From Streptomyces werraensis (GTDB lineage Bacteria; Actinomycetota; Actinomycetes; Streptomycetales; Streptomycetaceae): a DNA stretch of 64,000 nucleotides. The stretch covers positions 242,573 through 306,572 of the forward strand of contig BNBX01000003.1 in the NCBI GenBank assembly GCA_014656175.1. The letters run 5' to 3'. A program made the position numbers and the translations under genes. Of the stretch, positions 25,553-35,027 are shown one piece after another. The notes beneath the pieces were generated by a model, which was given only the letters and a program-made list of their open reading frames with translations, was not told where the DNA came from and searched no databases. Each line of letters opens with the position of its first letter. Within the stretch, counting starts at the first letter, position 1.

Positions 25553-26593
25553 ATGACGGTCACCGCCCCCGGTGAAGCCCCCGTCACCGAGGCGCCGCAG
25601 GCCGGCGCCACCCGGCTGGTGGACCGCGTCTTCAAGATGCGCGAACTCGCCATCCTCGCCGTGTTGCTGGTGATGATCGCCGTCACCCAGGCCGGCAACA
25701 GCGAGTTCCTGTCCGAGCAGGGCATCAAGGACCTGCTGCTGAACGCGACCATCCTGGTGCTGGTCGCCACCGGCCAGGCCCTGGTCGTCATCACCCGCAA
25801 CGTCGACCTGTCCGTCGGCTCCACCCTCGGCATCAGCGCCTTCGCCGCGGGCACCTACCTCCAGGCCGGCGGGAACCCGGTCGCCGGCGCCGCCCTCGCC
25901 GTCCTGCTCGGCATCGGCTTCGGTCTGCTGAACGGCCTGCTCGTCTCCCTCGGCCAGGTGCCCGCCCTCGTCGTCACCCTCGGCACGCTGTACATCATCC
26001 GCGGCGTCGACTCGATCTGGGTCGGCTCACGCCAGATCACCGCGGCCGATCTCCCCGGCGGGTTCGTCGACTTCGGCTCCGGCGGCATCTCCGCCGTGCC
26101 CTACCTGGCGCTGATCGCGCTCGCGGTGCTTGTGGCGACGGCGTACTACCTGCGGCACTACGCCGGCGGGCGCGAGCTGTACGCGCTCGGCTCCAACCCG
26201 GAGGCGGCCCGGCTCGCCGGAATCCCGGTGCGCAAGCGGATCCTCGCCGCCTACACCTTCTGCGGCGCCCTCGCCGGACTGGCCGGCGCGCTGTACCTCG
26301 CCCGCTTCGGGAACGTCGACTCCGGCACCGGCAGCGGCTACGAACTCACCGTCGTGAGCGCGGTCGTGGTCGGCGGCGTCGTCTTCACCGGCGGCTCCGG
26401 CAGCGTCTACGGCGCCGCCCTCGGCGCGCTGCTGCTGACGTCGATCAACAGCGTGCTGCCCGCCCTCGGCGTCAGTTCCGTGTGGGTGCTCGCCATCAAC
26501 GGCGTCCTGCTCGTCCTCGCCATCGCGGTCGACCGGATCGTCGCGCTGCGCGTGGCCTCCGCCCTGAAGAAGAGGAACGCCCGCCATGCCTGA
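25553..26593 (+). CDS. rhaP: Rhamnose ABC importer, permease 1
   Basis: 346 residues, nine to ten hydrophobic segments, of the BPD_transp_2 (RbsC-like) family. The signature NVDLSVGSTLGISAFAAG lies near residue 83 and the ATPase-contact loop ALGSNPEAARLAGIPV near 205. It forms the membrane channel with the second permease. ATG 25553 follows AAAGGGGC. Its last codons overlap the next ATG by 8 bp. Confidence 0.92.
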   Translation: MTVTAPGEAPVTEAPQAGATRLVDRVFKMRELAILAVLLVMIAVTQAGNSEFLSEQGIKDLLLNATILVLVATGQALVVITRNVDLSVGSTLGISAFAAGTYLQAGGNPVAGAALAVLLGIGFGLLNGLLVSLGQVPALVVTLGTLYIIRGVDSIWVGSRQITAADLPGGFVDFGSGGISAVPYLALIALAVLVATAYYLRHYAGGRELYALGSNPEAARLAGIPVRKRILAAYTFCGALAGLAGALYLARFGNVDSGTGSGYELTVVSAVVVGGVVFTGGSGSVYGAALGALLLTSINSVLPALGVSSVWVLAINGVLLVLAIAVDRIVALRVASALKKRNARHA

Positions 26594-27602
26594 CTCCCTC
26601 ACGCGTGCCGTTCGCTGGGACACGGTCGTCGGCGCCCTGCTCGTGGTCGTCCTGCTGCTGTCGTTCACCACCGTCGACGGCTTCGGCAACGCCCTCAACC
26701 TGTCGTTCCTCATCGGCAACACGCTGCCGATCGCGCTGATCGCGCTGCCGATGACCCTGCTCGTGGTGTCCGGTGAGATCGACCTGTCCGTGGCGTCCAC
26801 GGCCGGACTGTCCGGCGCGGTGATGGGCGCCCTGTGGAACCAGGGCATGGCCATCGAGACGATCATCCCGGTCTGCCTGCTCATCGGCGTGGTCTGCGGC
26901 CTGGTCAACGGCCTGCTGGTGACCCGCCTCGGACTGCCCTCGCTCGCCGTCACCATCGGCACCCTCGCCGCCTACCGGGGCCTCGCGCAGATCGTGCTCG
27001 GCTCCGACGCGGTCACCGACTTCCCCGCCGCCTACCTGGACTTCGCCGCCGGACGCATCGGCGACACCTTCGTCCCGTACGCCCTCGTGCCCTTCCTGGC
27101 GCTGCTCGTGATCGCCGTCGTCGCCCTGCACGCCACCCCGTTCGGCCGCTCGCTGTTCGCGATCGGGGCCGGCGAGGAGGCCGCCCGGTTCGCCGGCATC
27201 CGCGTCAAGCGGCAGAAGCTGATCCTGTTCACGGTGACCGGCCTGATGTCGGCCCTCACCGGCGTCTTCTGGGCGCTGCACTACGCCAGCGCCCGCTACG
27301 ACAACGCCACCGGCCTCGAACTGTCCGTCGTCGCGGCCGTGCTGCTGGGCGGCATCGACTTCGACGGCGGCAAGGGCACCCTCGGCGGAGCGATCGCGGG
27401 CGTGTTCCTGCTCGGCGCCCTGCAGAACGTGATGAGCCTGCGGGACGTCTCCGCCCAGTCCCAGATCGTCGTCACCGGCGTGCTGCTCGTGCTGTCCGTC
27501 CTCGGCCCGCGCGTCGCCCGGCAGGTCGCCGTGGCCCGCGCCGGACGGAGGGCGGCCGGGGCAGCCGCTCCGGACCCCAAGACGCCCGCACCGACCTCCT
27601 GA
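26586..27602 (+). CDS. rhaQ: Rhamnose ABC importer, permease 2
   Basis: 338 residues of the same RbsC-like family as the upstream permease: SGEIDLSVASTAGLSGA near residue 60 and AIGAGEEAARFAGIRV near 190. Two different permeases with one double ATPase is the arrangement of the Rhizobium rhaSTPQ system. The ATG lies inside the end of the upstream gene (8-bp overlap), so translation is coupled. Confidence 0.92.
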   Translation: MPDSLTRAVRWDTVVGALLVVVLLLSFTTVDGFGNALNLSFLIGNTLPIALIALPMTLLVVSGEIDLSVASTAGLSGAVMGALWNQGMAIETIIPVCLLIGVVCGLVNGLLVTRLGLPSLAVTIGTLAAYRGLAQIVLGSDAVTDFPAAYLDFAAGRIGDTFVPYALVPFLALLVIAVVALHATPFGRSLFAIGAGEEAARFAGIRVKRQKLILFTVTGLMSALTGVFWALHYASARYDNATGLELSVVAAVLLGGIDFDGGKGTLGGAIAGVFLLGALQNVMSLRDVSAQSQIVVTGVLLVLSVLGPRVARQVAVARAGRRAAGAAAPDPKTPAPTS

Positions 27603-27630
27603 CCTCTCCTCGTCCCTTAAGGAACCCGCC

Positions 27631-28713
27631 ATGCGCACCGCATCCCTCCGCCGTACCTGCGCGGCGCTCGCCGCCGTCACCTCCCTCGCGCTCGCCGCCA
27701 CCGCCTGCGGCGGCACCACCAAGGAGGACGTCAGCAACGAGGGCGGCGCCGCCGCCTCCGCCGGCAAGGCCGACCCGGACGCCGCCACCAGGAAGGGCCT
27801 CACCGTCGGCTTCCTGCCCAAGCAGGTCAACAACCCGTACTTCACCTCCGCCGACAAGGGCGGCGAGAAGGCCGTGAAGGAACTCGGCTCCACCTTCAAG
27901 GAGGTCGGCCCCACCAGCGCCACCGACACCGCGGGCCAGGTCTCCTACGTCAACACGCTCACCCAGCAGCAGGTCGACGCGATGGCCGTCTCCGCGCAGG
28001 ACCCGGGCGCCCTGTGCACCGCGCTCAAGCAGGCCATGAGGAACGACATCAAGGTCGTCACCTACGACTCCGACACCAAGCCCGACTGCCGCAACGCCTT
28101 CGTCTCGCAGGCGTCCGCCGAGGACCTCGGCCGCACCGAGGTGCAGCTCCTCGCCGAACAGATCGGCTACAAGGGCGAGATCGCGATCCTGTCCGCCGCG
28201 CAGACCGCGACCAACCAGAACACCTGGATCGAGTTCATGAAGGACGAGCTCAAGGATCCCAAGTACAGGGAGATGAAGCTGGTCGAGGTCGCCTACGGCA
28301 ACGACGACGCCCAGCAGTCCTTCCAGCAGACCCAGGGCCTGCTGCAGGAACACCCGAACCTGAAGGGAATCATCTCCCCGACCACCGTCGGCATCAAGGC
28401 CGCCGCCCAGTACCTCTCCGGCTCCAAGTACAAGGGCAAGGTCAAGCTCACCGGCCTCGGCACCCCCAACGACATGCGCAAGTACGTCAAGAACGGCACC
28501 GTCGAGGCGTTCGAGCTGTGGGACCCGGCCAAGCTCGGCGAACTGGCCGCCCGCACCGCGATCGCGCTCGCCTCCGGCCAGATCACGGGCCAGGAAGGCG
28601 AGACCTTCACGGCCGGCGCCATGGGCGAGTACACCATCGGCAAGGACGGCGTGATCAACCTGGGCAAGCCCACCGTCTTCAACGCCGGGAACATCGACCG
28701 GTTCGACTTCTGA
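27631..28713 (+). CDS. rhaS: Rhamnose ABC importer, substrate-binding lipoprotein
   Basis: 360 residues. The N-terminus is a lipoprotein signal (ALAATACGG, cysteine near residue 26; the -3 residue is not the classic Leu). The mature part is a type I periplasmic-binding fold: VGFLPKQVNNPYFTSADKGG, AVSAQDPGALCTALK, VVTYDSDTKPDCRNAFV. It captures L-rhamnose outside the cell and presents it to the permeases. It lies 28 bp after permease 2, with AAGGA before its ATG. Confidence 0.92.
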   Translation: MRTASLRRTCAALAAVTSLALAATACGGTTKEDVSNEGGAAASAGKADPDAATRKGLTVGFLPKQVNNPYFTSADKGGEKAVKELGSTFKEVGPTSATDTAGQVSYVNTLTQQQVDAMAVSAQDPGALCTALKQAMRNDIKVVTYDSDTKPDCRNAFVSQASAEDLGRTEVQLLAEQIGYKGEIAILSAAQTATNQNTWIEFMKDELKDPKYREMKLVEVAYGNDDAQQSFQQTQGLLQEHPNLKGIISPTTVGIKAAAQYLSGSKYKGKVKLTGLGTPNDMRKYVKNGTVEAFELWDPAKLGELAARTAIALASGQITGQEGETFTAGAMGEYTIGKDGVINLGKPTVFNAGNIDRFDF

Positions 28714-28746
28714 CCCCGCCGAGCCGCTTCCGGAAGGCCGTACCCC

Positions 28747-29067
28747 GTGCGACGCGTCTGCTTCCTGCTCAAGGTCCGCCAGAACCTCATCGACGAGTAC
28801 CGCGCACGCCACGCCGCCGTGTGGCCCGAGATGCGCGAAGCGCTCTCGGCCGCCGGCTGGCACAACTACTCCCTCTTCCTGCGCGACGACGGCCTCCTCG
28901 TCGGGTACCTGGAGACCGACGACTTCGAGGCCGCGAAGGCCGGCATGGAGGCCACCGAGGTCAACGCCCGCTGGCAGGCCGGGATGGCGCCCTTCTTCGA
29001 GTCCCTCGACGGCTCCCGGCCCGACGAGGCGATGACCCCGCTCACCGAGGTCTTCCACCTCGACTGA
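28747..29067 (+). CDS. rhaM: L-rhamnose mutarotase
   Basis: 106 residues of the RhaM/RhaU family: CFLLKVRQNLIDEYRARHAAVWPEM at the start (catalytic histidine in RH-AVWPE), then WHNYSLFLRDDGLLVGYLE and WQAGMAPFFE. It interconverts the alpha and beta anomers of L-rhamnose so that the isomerase receives the right form. GTG 28747 is preceded by GGAAG. It is downstream of the importer and upstream of the regulator in one run of genes. Confidence 0.94.
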   Translation: MRRVCFLLKVRQNLIDEYRARHAAVWPEMREALSAAGWHNYSLFLRDDGLLVGYLETDDFEAAKAGMEATEVNARWQAGMAPFFESLDGSRPDEAMTPLTEVFHLD

Positions 29068-29177
29068 CGGTCACGGGCCCGCCCGGCCCGTGACCGAAAA
29101 GGGGCGGACGTGCGGGTAGTGTGAGGGCCCGCCCGCGCCGCCCCCTGTCTCCCCGTATCCCTGGAGGTCCCTGCCCG

Positions 29178-30197
29178 ATGGCCCAGTCGGTGGGTATCAA
29201 GGACGTCGCCCGCGTCGCCGGAGTCTCCGTAGGCACCGTCTCCAACGTGATCAACCGTCCGGACACGGTCGCCGCCGAGACCCGCGCCCGGGTGCTGTCC
29301 GCCATCGACCGGCTCGGCTACGTCCGCAGCGAGTCCGCCCGCCAGCTGCGCGCCGGACGCAGCCGCATCATGGGCCTGCTCGTCCTCGACATGGGCAACC
29401 CCTTCTTCGTCGACGTGGCGCGCGGCGCCGAGCGCGCCGCACGCCAGGCGGGCCTCGGCGTCATGGTTTGCAACAGCGCCCAGAGCCCGAGCGAGGAGGC
29501 CGAGTACCTGTCGCTCTTCGCCGAACAGCGGGTGCGGGGCGTGCTGCTCACCCCCGCCGACGCCACCGGCCGCACCATCGAGGCGTTCCGCCGCCACGGC
29601 ATCCCCTTCGTGCTGGTCGACCGGGTCGCCGAGGGCACCACCGAGTGCTCCGTCTCCGTGGACGACGTGGCCGGCGGCGCCCTGGCCGTGCGGCACCTGG
29701 TCGACGCCGGGCACCGCTCCGTCGCGTACGTCAGCGGCCCTCCCGGACTCAACCAGGTCCGTGACCGCCGCACCGGCGCCCTGAACGCCCTCGCCGAGGC
29801 CGGGCTCGGCCCCGACAGCCTGCACGAGCTGCCCACCGAGCGGCTCGACGTCGCCGCCGGACGCGACGCCGGCGCCCGCCTCCTCGGCCTGTCCCGTCGC
29901 CCCACCGCCGTGTTCTGCGCCAACGACCTGCTCGCTCTCGGCGTGCTCCAGGCGATGTACGCGGCCGGCGTCGGCGTCCCCGACGACCTCGCCATCGTCG
30001 GTTACGACGACATCGAGTTCGCCGCCGCCGCGGCCGTCCCGCTCACCTCCGTACGGCAGCCCGCCGTCACCATGGGGGCGCTGGCCGCCGAACTGCTGCT
30101 GGAGGAGACCGAGGACACGGGCGCGCCCCATGAGCACCGCCGGGTGGTGCTCGCCCCGGAGCTGGTCGTGCGGCGCTCCAGCCTGTCGGCGCGTTGA
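29178..30197 (+). CDS. rhaR: LacI family regulator, probable rhamnose repressor
   Basis: 339 residues: helix-turn-helix GIKDVARVAGVSVGTVSNVI at about 7-26, hinge SARQLRAGRS near 56-65 and a sugar-binding effector domain (IVGYDDIEFAAAAAVPLTSV). Position at the end of the importer operon makes it the likely repressor of both rha promoters, releasing TGAAAC-type operators when rhamnose or a derivative binds. Start at ATG 29178 with GGAGG 11 nt upstream; the longer frame from 29121 is rejected. TAGTGT at 29117-29122 could be its own -10 element. Confidence 0.88.
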   Translation: MAQSVGIKDVARVAGVSVGTVSNVINRPDTVAAETRARVLSAIDRLGYVRSESARQLRAGRSRIMGLLVLDMGNPFFVDVARGAERAARQAGLGVMVCNSAQSPSEEAEYLSLFAEQRVRGVLLTPADATGRTIEAFRRHGIPFVLVDRVAEGTTECSVSVDDVAGGALAVRHLVDAGHRSVAYVSGPPGLNQVRDRRTGALNALAEAGLGPDSLHELPTERLDVAAGRDAGARLLGLSRRPTAVFCANDLLALGVLQAMYAAGVGVPDDLAIVGYDDIEFAAAAAVPLTSVRQPAVTMGALAAELLLEETEDTGAPHEHRRVVLAPELVVRRSSLSAR

Positions 30198-30298
30198 CCG
30201 CCGTTCAGGAACTTTTTCATGATCCCGGGGTCGTTGGCCGCAGGAACATGTGCTGAACTGGGTCGCGGCCCGACAATCCGTTCGTCCCGGGAGTCCCG

Positions 30299-31600
30299 TT
30301 GACCGACACCTACCGCCAGCCCGGAGTGGTCCTCACCGACCGCCGGTTCACCGTGCCCCTCGACCACGACAACCCCTCGGGGGAGACGATCGAGCTGTAC
30401 GCGCGCGAGGTCGTCGCCCGGGACAGGACGGACCGGGACCTGCCCTGGCTGCTGTACCTCCAGGGCGGCCCGGGCTTCGGGGCGAACCGTTTCGTCGGCA
30501 AGCCGGCCTGGCTCGGCCGCGCCCTGGAGGACTACCGGGTCCTCCTCCTCGACCAGCGCGGCACCGGCGCCTCCACCCCCGCCAACCGGCAGACGCTCCC
30601 GCTGCGCGGCGGCCCCGCCGAGCAGGCCGACTACCTCACCCGCTTCCGCTCCGACTCGATCGTCCGGGACTGCGAGGCCATCCGCCCGCAGGTCACCGGC
30701 GGCGCCCGCTGGACCGTGCTCGGCCAGAGCTTCGGCGGCTTCTGCGCCGTGGCCTACCTGTCCATGGCACCCGAAGGACTGGACACCGCCCTGATCACCG
30801 GCGGCCTGCCCTCCCTCGACGCGCACGCCGACGACGTCTACCGCGCCGCCTACCCGCGCATCGAGCGCAAGGTCGCCGCCCACTACGCGCGCTACCCGCA
30901 GGACGTCGAGCGCGCCCGCCGCATCGCCGACCACCTCCTCACCCACGACGTGGTCCTGCCGAACGGATACCGGTTCACCGTCGAGGCGTTCCAGTCCCTC
31001 GGCCTGATGCTCGGCAGCGGCGACGGCAGCCACCGCCTGCACTTCCTCCTCGAGGACGCCTTCGTCCCCACCCCGTCCGGCCCCGCCCTCTCCGACGCCT
31101 TCCAGGAAGAGGTACAGGGCCTGTTGTCCTTCGCCGGACACCCCCTCTACGCGCTGATCCACGAGGCGATCTACGCCCAGGACGCCCGCCCCACCGCCTG
31201 GTCCGCCGAGCGGGTGCGGTCCGAGTTCCCGCAGTTCGACGCGGCCAAGGCGCTCGCCGGCGACGAGCCCGTGCTGTTCACCGGCGAGACCGTCCATCCC
31301 TGGACGTTCGACTGCGACCCGGCGCTGCGGCCCCTGCGCGAGACCGCGGAACTCCTCGCCGCCCGCACCGACTGGACCCCGCTGTACGACCCGGCCCGTC
31401 TGGCCGCCAACGAGGTCCCGGCCGCCGCGGCCGTCTACCACGACGACATGTACGTCGACACCGCGCACTCCCTGGCCACCGCCCGGGCGATCCGCGGCCT
31501 GCGCACCTGGGTGACGGACGAGTTCGAGCACGACGGCGTCCGCACCGGCGGCCCCCGCGTCCTGGACCGCCTGCTCGCCCTCGCCCGCGACGAGGTCTGA
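30299..31600 (+). CDS. Alpha/beta hydrolase, proline-iminopeptidase-like (peptidase S33)
   Basis: 433 residues. The oxyanion loop GGPGFG is at 56-61, DQRGTG at 85-90 and the nucleophile elbow GQSFGG with S144; a later Asp and the histidine in YVDTAHSL complete a plausible triad. The family removes N-terminal residues, often proline, from short peptides. The start is TTG 30299 with GGGAG 5 nt upstream; no ATG precedes the conserved beta strand, so the TTG is accepted. Cytoplasmic, with no signal peptide. Confidence 0.85.
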   Translation: MTDTYRQPGVVLTDRRFTVPLDHDNPSGETIELYAREVVARDRTDRDLPWLLYLQGGPGFGANRFVGKPAWLGRALEDYRVLLLDQRGTGASTPANRQTLPLRGGPAEQADYLTRFRSDSIVRDCEAIRPQVTGGARWTVLGQSFGGFCAVAYLSMAPEGLDTALITGGLPSLDAHADDVYRAAYPRIERKVAAHYARYPQDVERARRIADHLLTHDVVLPNGYRFTVEAFQSLGLMLGSGDGSHRLHFLLEDAFVPTPSGPALSDAFQEEVQGLLSFAGHPLYALIHEAIYAQDARPTAWSAERVRSEFPQFDAAKALAGDEPVLFTGETVHPWTFDCDPALRPLRETAELLAARTDWTPLYDPARLAANEVPAAAAVYHDDMYVDTAHSLATARAIRGLRTWVTDEFEHDGVRTGGPRVLDRLLALARDEV

Positions 31601-31650
31601 CCCCGACGACGCCTGACCGCGCGCCCCCGTGCACTGTCGGTGGCGGGGGC

Positions 31651-31656
31651 TACTCT
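31651..31656 (+). promoter_or_regulatory. -10 element TACTCT before the PIG-L gene
   Basis: TACTCT ends 7 nt before ATG 31664, so the mRNA would be leaderless or nearly so. GCGGAG between them could alternatively be a weak ribosome site. Confidence 0.45.
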
Positions 31657-31663
31657 GCGGAGC

Positions 31664-32407
31664 ATGACCGAGCCGACGATCAGTCAACTCCAGCCCATGC
31701 CCGACGACTGGCAGCGCGCGCTGGCCGTGGTGGCCCACCCCGACGACCTGGAGTACGGCTGCGCGGCGGCGATCGCGGCCTGGACCGACGCCGGCCGCGA
31801 GGTCTCCTACGTCCTGGCGACCCGCGGCGAGGCGGGCATCGACACGCTGGAGCCGGCCCGATGCGGACCGCTCCGGGAGCGCGAGCAGCGGGCGAGCGCG
31901 GCCGTGGTGGGCGTCTCCGAGGTCGCCTTCCTCGACCACGCGGACGGCGTGATCGAGTACGGCCCGGCCCTGCGCCGGGACATCGCGGCGGCGATCCGGC
32001 GCCACCGGCCCGAGCTGGTGATCACGCTGAACCACCGGGACACCTGGGGCGGCACCGCCTGGAACACCCCGGACCACGTGGCCGTCGGCCGCGCCACGCT
32101 CGACGCGGCCGGCGACGCCGGCAACCGCTGGATCTTCCCGGAACTGACCGAGCAGGGGCTGGAGCCCTGGGACGGCGTGCGCTGGGTGGCGGTCGCCGGT
32201 TCGAGCTCGCCCACCCACGCCGTGGACGCCACCGCCGGGCTGGAGCGGGCGGTGCGCTCTCTGCTGGAGCACCGCACCTACATCGAGGCGCTCACCGACG
32301 AGGACCCGGAGACGTACGCGCGCACGTTCCTGACCGGCTTCGCGCAGGAGACGGGCAAGCGGTTCGGCGGCCGCCCGGCGGTGGCCTTCGAGCTGTTCCC
32401 GAGGTGA
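31664..32407 (+). CDS. PIG-L family deacetylase
   Basis: 247 residues of the GlcNAc-PI/mycothiol deacetylase superfamily: zinc motif AHPDDLE (24-30), ATRGEAG, and the late histidine in [19 protein letters not shown]. Members (MshB, Mca) remove acetyl groups from GlcN-inositol or cleave mycothiol conjugates; this one could act on a sugar, a glycopeptide or a mycothiol adduct. Its stop overlaps the sigma-factor GTG by 4 bp, so the pair is an operon. Confidence 0.85.
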   Translation: MTEPTISQLQPMPDDWQRALAVVAHPDDLEYGCAAAIAAWTDAGREVSYVLATRGEAGIDTLEPARCGPLREREQRASAAVVGVSEVAFLDHADGVIEYGPALRRDIAAAIRRHRPELVITLNHRDTWGGTAWNTPDHVAVGRATLDAAGDAGNRWIFPELTEQGLEPWDGVRWVAVAGSSSPTHAVDATAGLERAVRSLLEHRTYIEALTDEDPETYARTFLTGFAQETGKRFGGRPAVAFELFPR

Positions 32408-33321
32408 CCGCCGTGGGGGAGGACCAGGAACGGCTCGCGCGGAGCTTCGAGGAGCACCGCGCCCATCTCAAGGCGGTCGCCTACCGCATGCTCGGCTCGC
32501 TCGCCGAGGCGGAGGACGCCGTGCAGGAGGCGTGGCTGCGGCTCGGCCGCGTGGAGCCCGGCGAGATCGACAACCTGGGCGGCTGGCTGACCACGGTGAC
32601 CGGCCGCATCTGCCTGGACCTGCTGCGCTCGCGCACGGCCCGCAGGGAGCAGCCGATGGACGACACGTTCGTCCCGGACCCGGTGATCCGGCCGCTGTCC
32701 CGCGTCGACCCGGAGCAGGAGGCGCTGGAGGCCGACTCGGTGGGCATCGCCCTGCTGGTCGTCATGGAGACCCTCGACCCCGACGAGCGGCTGGCGTTCG
32801 TGCTGCACGACATGTTCGCCGTGCCCTTCGACGACATCGCCCCGGTGCTGGAGCGCACCCCGGCCGCGACACGGCAGCTCGCCAGCCGGGCCCGGCGCCG
32901 GGTCCGGGAGACCGCCCCGCCGTCCGACGCGGACGCGACCCGGCAACGGCAGGCCCTCGACGCGTTCCGCGCAGCCGCGCGCACCGGCGACTTCGAAGCG
33001 CTGCTCGCCGTGCTCCACCCGGACGTGGTGCTGCGCGCGGACGCGGGCGCACTGGTCCAGGGCGTGGCCGGCTCCAAGCGGCTCCAGGGCGCCAGGAGTG
33101 TCGCCGAGTCGGCGATGCTGTTCTCCCGCTTCAACGCGACCGCACGCATGGTCCTGGTCAACGGCGCCCCGGGCCTGGTCGGCGTCGTCGACGGCCGCGT
33201 CGGTTCGGTCCTGACGGCCACGGTCCACGAGGGCCGCATCACGGCCCTGTACATCCTGGCGGACCCGGAGCGGCTGCGGGGTCTGGCCCTTCCGGACGAG
33301 GAGGAGCCCCGGAACGCCTGA
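32404..33321 (+). CDS. ECF sigma factor, SigJ-like, with SnoaL-like C-terminal domain
   Basis: 305 residues: sigma region 2 ([27 protein letters not shown], about 18-44), region 4 ([29 protein letters not shown], about 118-146, then a recognition helix near 150-165) and a C-terminal SnoaL/NTF2-like domain from about 185 ([14 protein letters not shown]). ECF41/SigJ-type factors use this extra domain as a built-in regulator and often sit beside a redox or carboxymuconolactone-type enzyme; here the partner is a PIG-L deacetylase. The GTG start overlaps the upstream stop (GTGA); GTG 32413 is possible. Confidence 0.9.
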   Translation: MTAVGEDQERLARSFEEHRAHLKAVAYRMLGSLAEAEDAVQEAWLRLGRVEPGEIDNLGGWLTTVTGRICLDLLRSRTARREQPMDDTFVPDPVIRPLSRVDPEQEALEADSVGIALLVVMETLDPDERLAFVLHDMFAVPFDDIAPVLERTPAATRQLASRARRRVRETAPPSDADATRQRQALDAFRAAARTGDFEALLAVLHPDVVLRADAGALVQGVAGSKRLQGARSVAESAMLFSRFNATARMVLVNGAPGLVGVVDGRVGSVLTATVHEGRITALYILADPERLRGLALPDEEEPRNA

Positions 33322-33362
33322 CGGACGCCTCGGCCTCACGGTCCCCGGCTGCCCGACGCCCT

Positions 33363-33391
33363 GCCCGACGGCGGGCTACCCGTCGTCGGGC
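33363..33391. terminator. Terminator between the sigma factor and P450 genes
   Basis: GCCCGACG (33363-33370) and CGTCGGGC (33384-33391) form an 8-bp stem with a 13-nt loop in the convergent gap. Confidence 0.6.
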
Positions 33392-33423
33392 ACGTCCCTG
33401 GTACCGGCTGGACCACCGCTGCC

Positions 33424-34917
33424 TCAGGACGCCGCCCCGCTGTCCGTCCGCTGCCCCGGAATCCCCGTCCGCACCGCGTCCCGCCGTACCGCCCGCAACC
33501 GCAACGACTCCGGCATCAGCGTCAGCCGTTCCGTCACCCGGAGCCGGTACGACGGGTCCGGGTGCAGGTCGTAGCGGCGCAGGAGGAGCGCCAGGACCAG
33601 GGTCGCCTCGTGGAGGGCGAACTGGCGTCCGATGCAGGCGCGGGCGCCCGTGCCGAAGGGCTTGTAGGTGTGGGGCGGCCGGGAGCGTACCGCCGCCGGT
33701 TCGAAGCGGTCCGGGTCGAAGCGGTCGGCGTCCGCGCCCCACACCTCGGGGTCCCGGTGGAGCATGGGGACGAGCACCAGCGTCCACGCGCCGCGCCGCA
33801 TCGGATGCTCGTCCGCCAGCACCGTGTCCCGCGTCGCCTCACGCGAGTACGCCGGCGCCGTCGGCCACAGCCGCAGCGACTCGTCGAGGACGCGGCGGAC
33901 GTAGCGGAGACGGGCGACCTGTTCGTAGGCGGGCGTGTCCGTGTCGCCCCAGACGCGGTCCACCTCGGCGCGGGCGCGGTCCGCCACGTCCGGGTGGAGG
34001 GACAGGTAATGGAGGGCGAAGGACAGGGCGCCGGAGGTGGTCTCGTGACCGGCCACCAGGAAGGTGATCACCTGGCGGCGCACGTTCTCCGGTGACAGCC
34101 GCTCCCCGGTGACCGGGTGCGCGGTCTCCAGCATGCGGTCCAGCAGGTCGCCGTCCGCGTGCCCCTCCGCGCGCCGGCGGCGGACCACCTCGTCGACGAT
34201 GTGGCCGAGCCGCGCGATGTCCTCGGCGTTGCGCCGGTTCGCCCGGCGCAGCAGCAGCGGGGCCAGCGGCGGCGGCACGTTGTTCAGCCGTTGGGCGTGC
34301 GACAGCGTCCCGACCATCGCCGTGACGAACGGGTGCGGGCGGGTCCGTTCGAACGAGCCGAAGTCGTGCCCGAACCCGGTGCGCGCGATCGTCTCCAGCG
34401 TCAGCTTGGTCATGTCGCCGGGCACGTCCACCCACCGGCCGTCCGCCGCCGCGCGGTCCCAGTGCTCGGTCAGGCGCGCCGCCACCGACAGCATCATCGG
34501 GTGGTAGCCGGACATCGCCTCGCGGCTGAAGCCGGGCGCCAGCACGTCGTGCGCAAGCTGCCAGTTGGGCTCGTGGTTGTAGGCGGTGAACAGGCCGTCG
34601 CCCGCGAGCGGCCGCAGGTTGGCCACGCCCAGCCCCACGTGCTTGGCGAACCGCGACTCGTCGGCCAGGTCGGCCACCAGCCGGGAGCCCCACGTGAACA
34701 CGAACTCCCTGCCGAAGGCCCTGCGCCGGAAGATCGGACCCAGCCGCCGGGCGAGCCGCACCGAGTCCTGCACGGGCGTGCGTCTGCCGGACCCGATGAC
34801 GTCGCCCAGCAGCGGCAGCCGGTGCGGCGGGTGCGGTATGCGGTGCAGTGCGGGCCAGCCCTGCTCCGCGCTGCGGAATCCCTTCGGCACAACGGCCCGT
34901 GCCGTCCTCTCCGCCAT
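33424..34917 (-). CDS. Cytochrome P450, CYP102-like heme domain
   Basis: 497 residues with I-helix AGHETTSG (289-296), ExxR ESLR (346-349) and heme-binding FGTGARACIGRQ with C428. The N-terminal part (IPHPPHRLPLLGDVIG, LGPIFRRRAFGREFVF) resembles the heme domain of BM3-type P450s. S. coelicolor CYP102B1 is a stand-alone protein of this type next to a TetR gene, and this is probably its counterpart. No reductase domain is attached, so a separate redox partner is needed; fatty acids are the expected substrate class. ATG 34917 has AAGGAGA upstream. Confidence 0.9.
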   Translation of the reverse strand: MAERTARAVVPKGFRSAEQGWPALHRIPHPPHRLPLLGDVIGSGRRTPVQDSVRLARRLGPIFRRRAFGREFVFTWGSRLVADLADESRFAKHVGLGVANLRPLAGDGLFTAYNHEPNWQLAHDVLAPGFSREAMSGYHPMMLSVAARLTEHWDRAAADGRWVDVPGDMTKLTLETIARTGFGHDFGSFERTRPHPFVTAMVGTLSHAQRLNNVPPPLAPLLLRRANRRNAEDIARLGHIVDEVVRRRRAEGHADGDLLDRMLETAHPVTGERLSPENVRRQVITFLVAGHETTSGALSFALHYLSLHPDVADRARAEVDRVWGDTDTPAYEQVARLRYVRRVLDESLRLWPTAPAYSREATRDTVLADEHPMRRGAWTLVLVPMLHRDPEVWGADADRFDPDRFEPAAVRSRPPHTYKPFGTGARACIGRQFALHEATLVLALLLRRYDLHPDPSYRLRVTERLTLMPESLRLRAVRRDAVRTGIPGQRTDSGAAS

Positions 34918-34989
34918 GACGCGGTCTCCTTCGGTCCGGCGAGCGAGTGCGACGTGTTGCACATGAGTTCAATAACGCGCTCACAGTCT

Positions 34990-35021
34990 GGTCCGGCCGC
35001 CGGACCGGCGTCAACTACAGT
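34990..35021 (+). promoter_or_regulatory. Operator and -10 element between the P450 and TetR genes
   Basis: GGTCCGG (34990-34996), CCG, CCGGACC (35000-35006) is a 17-bp palindrome. TACAGT (35016-35021) ends 6 nt before the TetR ATG, so the TetR mRNA is probably leaderless and the operator is centred near -30. TetR is likely to repress itself, and possibly the divergent P450. Confidence 0.68.
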
Positions 35022-35027
35022 GCGGGA

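Noticed and set aside
23737..25854. 705-codon open frame antisense to rhaT and its upstream region
   Set aside because: It crosses the promoter region, is rich in Gly/Ala/Val-Arg dipeptide patterns typical of antisense high-GC frames, and rhaT on the other strand has complete ABC motifs.
30250..32403. Long frame joining the sigma factor to sequence across the hydrolase and PIG-L genes
   Set aside because: Only the last 305 codons match a sigma factor; the rest is antiphase to two good genes. The GTGA overlap marks the true start.
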